Of a stretch of DNA of 64,000 bases, positions 60,863-64,000 are shown one piece after another (the first letter of the stretch is position 1; every line of letters starts with the position of its first letter). The position numbers and the translations under genes were made by a program. Under the pieces are notes generated by a model. It had not been told where the DNA came from. It saw only the letters and a program-made list of their open reading frames with translations, and searched no databases. The stretch lies in contig DCCG01000045.1 in the NCBI GenBank assembly GCA_002314145.1, positions 106,707 through 170,706 on the forward strand, in the 5' to 3' direction. This DNA comes from Thalassolituus sp. UBA1087 (GTDB lineage Bacteria > Pseudomonadota > Gammaproteobacteria > Pseudomonadales > Oceanobacteraceae).

Positions 60863-61429
60863 ATGAGCAAACTTTACTTATCCGCCCAGGGCCTGCTGGA
60901 AGATTCCTACCGATTGGCCGCTCAGGTGCTCGACAGTGGTTTCCGCCCGACCTTTATGATCGCCGTATGGCGTGGCGGAGCGCCGATGGGCATTGCAGTG
61001 CAGGAGTATCTGGCCTATCACGGTGTTGAGACCGACAACATCGCCATCCGTACCTCGTCGTATCACGGCATCGACAACCAGGCAAAAGAAGTCAAAGTGC
61101 ATGGTCTGAACTACCTGGTAAAAAACATTCAGGCCACCGACAGCCTGCTGATCGTCGATGACGTGTACGACACCGGCCGTTCAATCGAGGCCATTATTAA
61201 TGAACTGCGCCGCCTGGCACGGCTCAATACACCGCACGATATCCGCGTTGCCGTGCCTTACTACAAACCCAGCCGTAATCTGACCGAACGGGTGCCGGAC
61301 TATTTTATTCATGAAACGGATGAATGGCTGAAATACCCGCATTCACTGGAAGGCCTGAGCCATGACGAGATCCGCGACAACCGTCCGGAGCTGTTCGATA
61401 TCATCAAGGATTATTTACCGGCGGAATAA
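60863..61429 (+). CDS. Type I phosphoribosyltransferase, divergent paralog B
   Basis: A 188-residue phosphoribosyltransferase with PRPP loop LLIVDDVYDTGRSI (95-108). It shares SGFRPTF, WRGG and GVETDNIAIRTS with paralog A but carries a more canonical PRPP loop and a different hood. GGAG precedes the ATG. Its 3' end overlaps the convergent binding-protein gene by 19 bases. Substrate unknown; purine salvage is likely. Confidence 0.84.
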   Translation: MSKLYLSAQGLLEDSYRLAAQVLDSGFRPTFMIAVWRGGAPMGIAVQEYLAYHGVETDNIAIRTSSYHGIDNQAKEVKVHGLNYLVKNIQATDSLLIVDDVYDTGRSIEAIINELRRLARLNTPHDIRVAVPYYKPSRNLTERVPDYFIHETDEWLKYPHSLEGLSHDEIRDNRPELFDIIKDYLPAE

Positions 61430-62214
61430 GAGGACGGTTGTGCCTCAGCCGCTGAGAAGATATCGGACAGGTAACTCTGCTGACGACGTTTAACATCAAT
61501 GCGGCGCAGGCCTTCATTCAGAATTTCAGCCAGCTCAGGGCGACTGCGCTTGAAGCACACATACAGCTGCTTAACTTCCAGCAGATGGCTGTTGATATCC
61601 ACTTTGTCACGCAACGATCTGAGATCTGCATCAGTACTGAGCATGTATTGCAGCAGATTTTCATCGATCACCGCCAGATCAATCCGGCCATAGGCCACTT
61701 TACGGATGTTGTGCTTATCCGCCACCACCGGGAACGCTGTTAACTCCCCGGCAGCGACCTTCTGATCGAATTCTGCGGTATTGGTGTAACCCGTAACAAC
61801 ACCGATACTGAAACCTTTCAGATCCTCCAGTGAGTGCCAGCTGATGCGGTTGTTCTTATTCTCAACCAATCCCAGAGGCCCACTGCCAATGGCATCGCTG
61901 TAGATAAATGTGTCACTGATTTCCGCATTAAAGTATTCAGGGAAGTACCCGGCATAATCACTTTGCTCATCCTTTGCCAGATAAACAGTGCGTGACCAGG
62001 GGTAGAAATCAACCTGTAGTTCATAACCCATTTCAGCCAGTGCGGCACGCACCACGCTGACCGTAGCCCCCTGCCCGGGCAGACTGTCACTGGCATAAGG
62101 TGGCCAGTGAAGCGACGCAAGACGAACGACTTTAGAGGCATTCTCCGCAGCGCCCACCGAAGTAGCAAACGCCGTGGCAGCGAACAGAGTAAAAGTAAGA
62201 AACAGGGTTTTCAT
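61411..62214 (-). CDS. Extracellular solute-binding protein family 3 (SBP_bac_3)
   Basis: A 267-residue periplasmic binding protein with a signal peptide (to about residue 22, VGAA). The opening of the mature protein, KVVRLASLHWPPYASDSLPGQGATVSVVRAALAEMGYELQVDFYPW, is typical of SBP3 proteins that bind amino acids or related solutes. There are no ABC transporter genes nearby, so it may instead work with a sensor or a distant transporter. The 3' end overlaps the phosphoribosyltransferase gene. Confidence 0.88.
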   Translation of the reverse strand: MKTLFLTFTLFAATAFATSVGAAENASKVVRLASLHWPPYASDSLPGQGATVSVVRAALAEMGYELQVDFYPWSRTVYLAKDEQSDYAGYFPEYFNAEISDTFIYSDAIGSGPLGLVENKNNRISWHSLEDLKGFSIGVVTGYTNTAEFDQKVAAGELTAFPVVADKHNIRKVAYGRIDLAVIDENLLQYMLSTDADLRSLRDKVDINSHLLEVKQLYVCFKRSRPELAEILNEGLRRIDVKRRQQSYLSDIFSAAEAQPSSYSAGK

Positions 62215-62364
62215 CGTTCAGTCCCATGCGTTATTTACTCTTACACTAGCTCTGTCCTGACTGATTGCCGGGGGATTGTACGCAAAGGGCAGGATAGTCA
62301 CGCCCAGCCCGGCAACCGCTGAACGACTACAAATAATAACAATGACCTTCGCGGCGCTCTGACG

Positions 62365-63060
62365 CTAGCGGAAAGCCGGTAACGCCTGGCTGATACCGAT
62401 ATAGACAACATCATCGGCATAGTCACGGTCTTCTTCGTCCAGGCTGGTTGCCATAATACCGACCGTCAGCGCCGTGCCGGAAAAGTTGCGGCTCAGAGAT
62501 ATATCACCGTACTGATATTCCTCCTCATCGCCGTACAGACCCGGCTGATCAACCTCTGTCTGAGCGACCGCCACGCGCAACACATAATCCCCTAACGGCT
62601 GAGTATGGGACAGCTTGTAAATATTCTGCGCGATATCCATGCCCAGATAATCATCGGTATAGTAATAATATAGCGACGTGGAACCGGCAAACTGCAGACC
62701 CGCATAGTATTCGTCATAATTAAAGTCACCTACTCTGTCAGAAAACAGATAGTGGTAACGTCCATAACCAATGTCCGCCGCCACCGACGACGTCAGCGGA
62801 AATGCATACCCGGCATAGACATCCGCCTCCATCACAGAGTCATCGTTATAACGCGCGTTACTGCCCCAGACTCCCGTGTAAATTCCGTTGTCAAAACCAT
62901 AGCCGGCACCGGCCTGCAGCGCTGCCCGCCCCTCACTCTGCGAAACACCGTTATAACGGTAATCGGATACCAGACTCAGACTCCAGTCGGCATCAGCCTG
63001 AACGGTAAATGGCAATAACATAAGAGGACAGACAATGGTGTAGCGGCATACAGTATTCAT
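62365..63060 (-). CDS. TorF-like outer-membrane porin protein
   Basis: A 231-residue protein with a signal peptide (MNTVCRYTIVCPLMLLPFTVQADA) and a repeated outer-membrane barrel pattern rich in Tyr and Gly (WSLSLVSDYRYNGVSQSEGRAALQAGAGYGFDNGIYTGVWGSNARYNDD). This matches the TorF/Gcw_chp family of putative porins. ATG 63060 is preferred as it starts the signal peptide. The substrate and regulation are unknown. Confidence 0.85.
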   Translation of the reverse strand: MNTVCRYTIVCPLMLLPFTVQADADWSLSLVSDYRYNGVSQSEGRAALQAGAGYGFDNGIYTGVWGSNARYNDDSVMEADVYAGYAFPLTSSVAADIGYGRYHYLFSDRVGDFNYDEYYAGLQFAGSTSLYYYYTDDYLGMDIAQNIYKLSHTQPLGDYVLRVAVAQTEVDQPGLYGDEEEYQYGDISLSRNFSGTALTVGIMATSLDEEDRDYADDVVYIGISQALPAFR

Positions 63061-63606
63061 ACGATAAATCCCGTAAAATTTTTCTGACTCTACCACAGCA
63101 CGGTATCACACAGTCACACACAATAATAAAACCTGACTGAACACTGCGGTTCGAAAACAGAACGAACTCAATCAAGGTTATATTGTCGGCCACGACAGAA
63201 AATGGGCTATCAAACCAACGCCAGATCAAATCATTTGCACAAGGCAGAATCAGGAAGGATGCAGGTACGCTTTAAACGAGTACAAAAGAAGAACTACGGG
63301 ATATAGATCAGTGATCTGTATGCTGGCAGATTTTACGTTGTGATCAAACCACCTTAAAGGGAGTAACACAGCACGGAAAGGCACGTCACACGCAGCGAAA
63401 AACACAGTAATAATACGGTGTTGCATCCAATGAAACCTAATGCTCTAGTGGCTTTTACATAATCATTCATCCCCGTATGAAGTTACATTAGTCTCCAGAC
63501 CGGTTTATCGCAAGCGGGGGAAGATCAGGGGCTAGTATGGGTGGCCTGTTAGTTGTGCAGAATTATGAACACTACCTGTTAGTTACATAATTAACTGCAT
63601 GGACCA
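63061..63606. other. AT-rich intergenic region near the right edge
   Basis: About 546 bases with no supported gene. Composition becomes AT-richer toward the right. CCTGTTAGTT occurs twice at exactly 30-base spacing (63545-63554 and 63575-63584), beside an AGTTA/TAACT inverted repeat. No attachment site or integron site is identifiable. Confidence 0.5.
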
Positions 63607-63969
63607 CTAGCTTGGTAAATTTATCAACTCCAATATGCTTATTATAGTATTTTTATCAGAATCGGCGAGAGGCATACTATCAACAGCCGACTTCAAGCTA
63701 GAAACCACTAAACGAAAAGCATCTTTCATTCCAGAATTCAAGAAATCCTCATATTTTATTTTCAATCTGCTCTCATACGTACTCTTTTTTTTGTGGACTT
63801 TTCTTACCTCTGGGTAGCATTCATCTTCACTTTTTCTAATAATTGCCACGTAAACCCATTTATCAAGATCAACATTCAAGCAAACAAGCTCATCATTTAA
63901 CTTCCTTTCAAGAACTGATCTTATTTCTCTATATTTATCAGAGATGCTTATGTCAATTTCGCCACTCAT
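63607..63969 (-). CDS. Imm44-like immunity protein (orphan)
   Basis: A 120-residue protein, AT-rich and unlike its neighbours in composition. It opens with SGEIDISISDKYREIRSVLERKLN and contains VYVAIIRKSEDECYPEVRKVHKKKS and ESRLKIKYEDF, which resemble the Imm44 family of toxin-immunity proteins. The codons just before the ATG read Ile-Trp, and IWxSGE is expected at the Imm44 N-terminus; a stop codon lies four codons farther up, so the start may be incorrectly placed or slightly damaged. No toxin gene is seen in the window. The family call is moderate. Confidence 0.5.
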   Translation of the reverse strand: MSGEIDISISDKYREIRSVLERKLNDELVCLNVDLDKWVYVAIIRKSEDECYPEVRKVHKKKSTYESRLKIKYEDFLNSGMKDAFRLVVSSLKSAVDSMPLADSDKNTIISILELINLPS

Positions 63970-64000
63970 CCATATATCGCACTTTCAAGTAATAACTGCA

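Noticed and set aside
63545..63600. Integron attC or phage attachment site
   Set aside because: The repeats lack the attC core pattern and no integrase or partner site is visible.

Overview
This 64 kb stretch looks like ordinary chromosome of a marine, heterotrophic gammaproteobacterium, most like the Oceanospirillales (Thalassolituus/Oceanobacter-type) relatives of Pseudomonas. That placement is an inference. It rests on the order argG ... motY-pyrC-rnt, which from memory also occurs in Pseudomonas; on the divergent fpr/finR pair; on a sodium-type flagellar MotY; on an FMN riboswitch before ribB; and on many lipoproteins and porin-like proteins. No rRNA, tRNA, insertion sequence, prophage or CRISPR array was seen.

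Layout. 0-9.6 kb: a PlsC-like acyltransferase cut by the left edge, a diguanylate cyclase, cysK overlapping an AlkB-like dioxygenase, a CDF metal exporter joined to an outer-membrane protein, a CheY-like membrane-tethered protein, two lipoproteins and a second acyltransferase. 9.7-18.4 kb: an HTH/pseudo-receiver regulator divergent from a large receiver protein with degenerate GGDEF and EAL-like regions, a pitrilysin-type zinc peptidase, an SDR, and a BASS transporter with a DUF1439 protein. 18.4-28 kb: cytochrome b561, an HBM-type chemoreceptor, an ATP-NAD kinase-like protein with outer-membrane phospholipase A, a DMT exporter divergent from a MarR regulator with two visible operators, and formaldehyde dehydrogenase. 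28-38 kb: a patatin-like lipoprotein, fpr/finR, and a NarL-type response regulator convergent with a hybrid kinase beside two paralogous lipoproteins that share an identical palindromic upstream site. 38-43 kb: a YgjP-like metalloprotein, a SLATT-TauE operon, lipocalin/CWC genes and argG. 43-49.6 kb: a two-gene surface lipoprotein operon with TSP3 calcium repeats, the FMN riboswitch with ribB, motY, pyrC-rnt and yacL. 49.8-64 kb: katG followed by a Shethna FeSII-like ferredoxin, a lipoprotein with a zinc-protease motif, a zinc alcohol dehydrogenase with a twin-arginine leader, a GreAB-like protein, a hexose-6-phosphate mutarotase, hemerythrin, a LysR regulator, a divergent pair of phosphoribosyltransferases, a periplasmic binding protein, a TorF-like porin and, at the AT-rich right edge, an orphan Imm44-like immunity gene.

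Themes. The window is rich in redox and oxidative-stress functions (katG, FeSII-like ferredoxin, fpr/finR, formaldehyde dehydrogenase, cytochrome b561, hemerythrin) and in envelope proteins. The best candidates for something undescribed are: the two-component cluster with paired lipoproteins under a shared TTCACCC-N4-GGGTGAA site (32.7-37.9 kb), the SLATT-TauE operon (38.4-39.8 kb), the TSP3 lipoprotein operon (42.7-44.9 kb), the REC-PAS-degenerate GGDEF/EAL protein (10.9-12.8 kb) and the immunity-like gene at the right edge.
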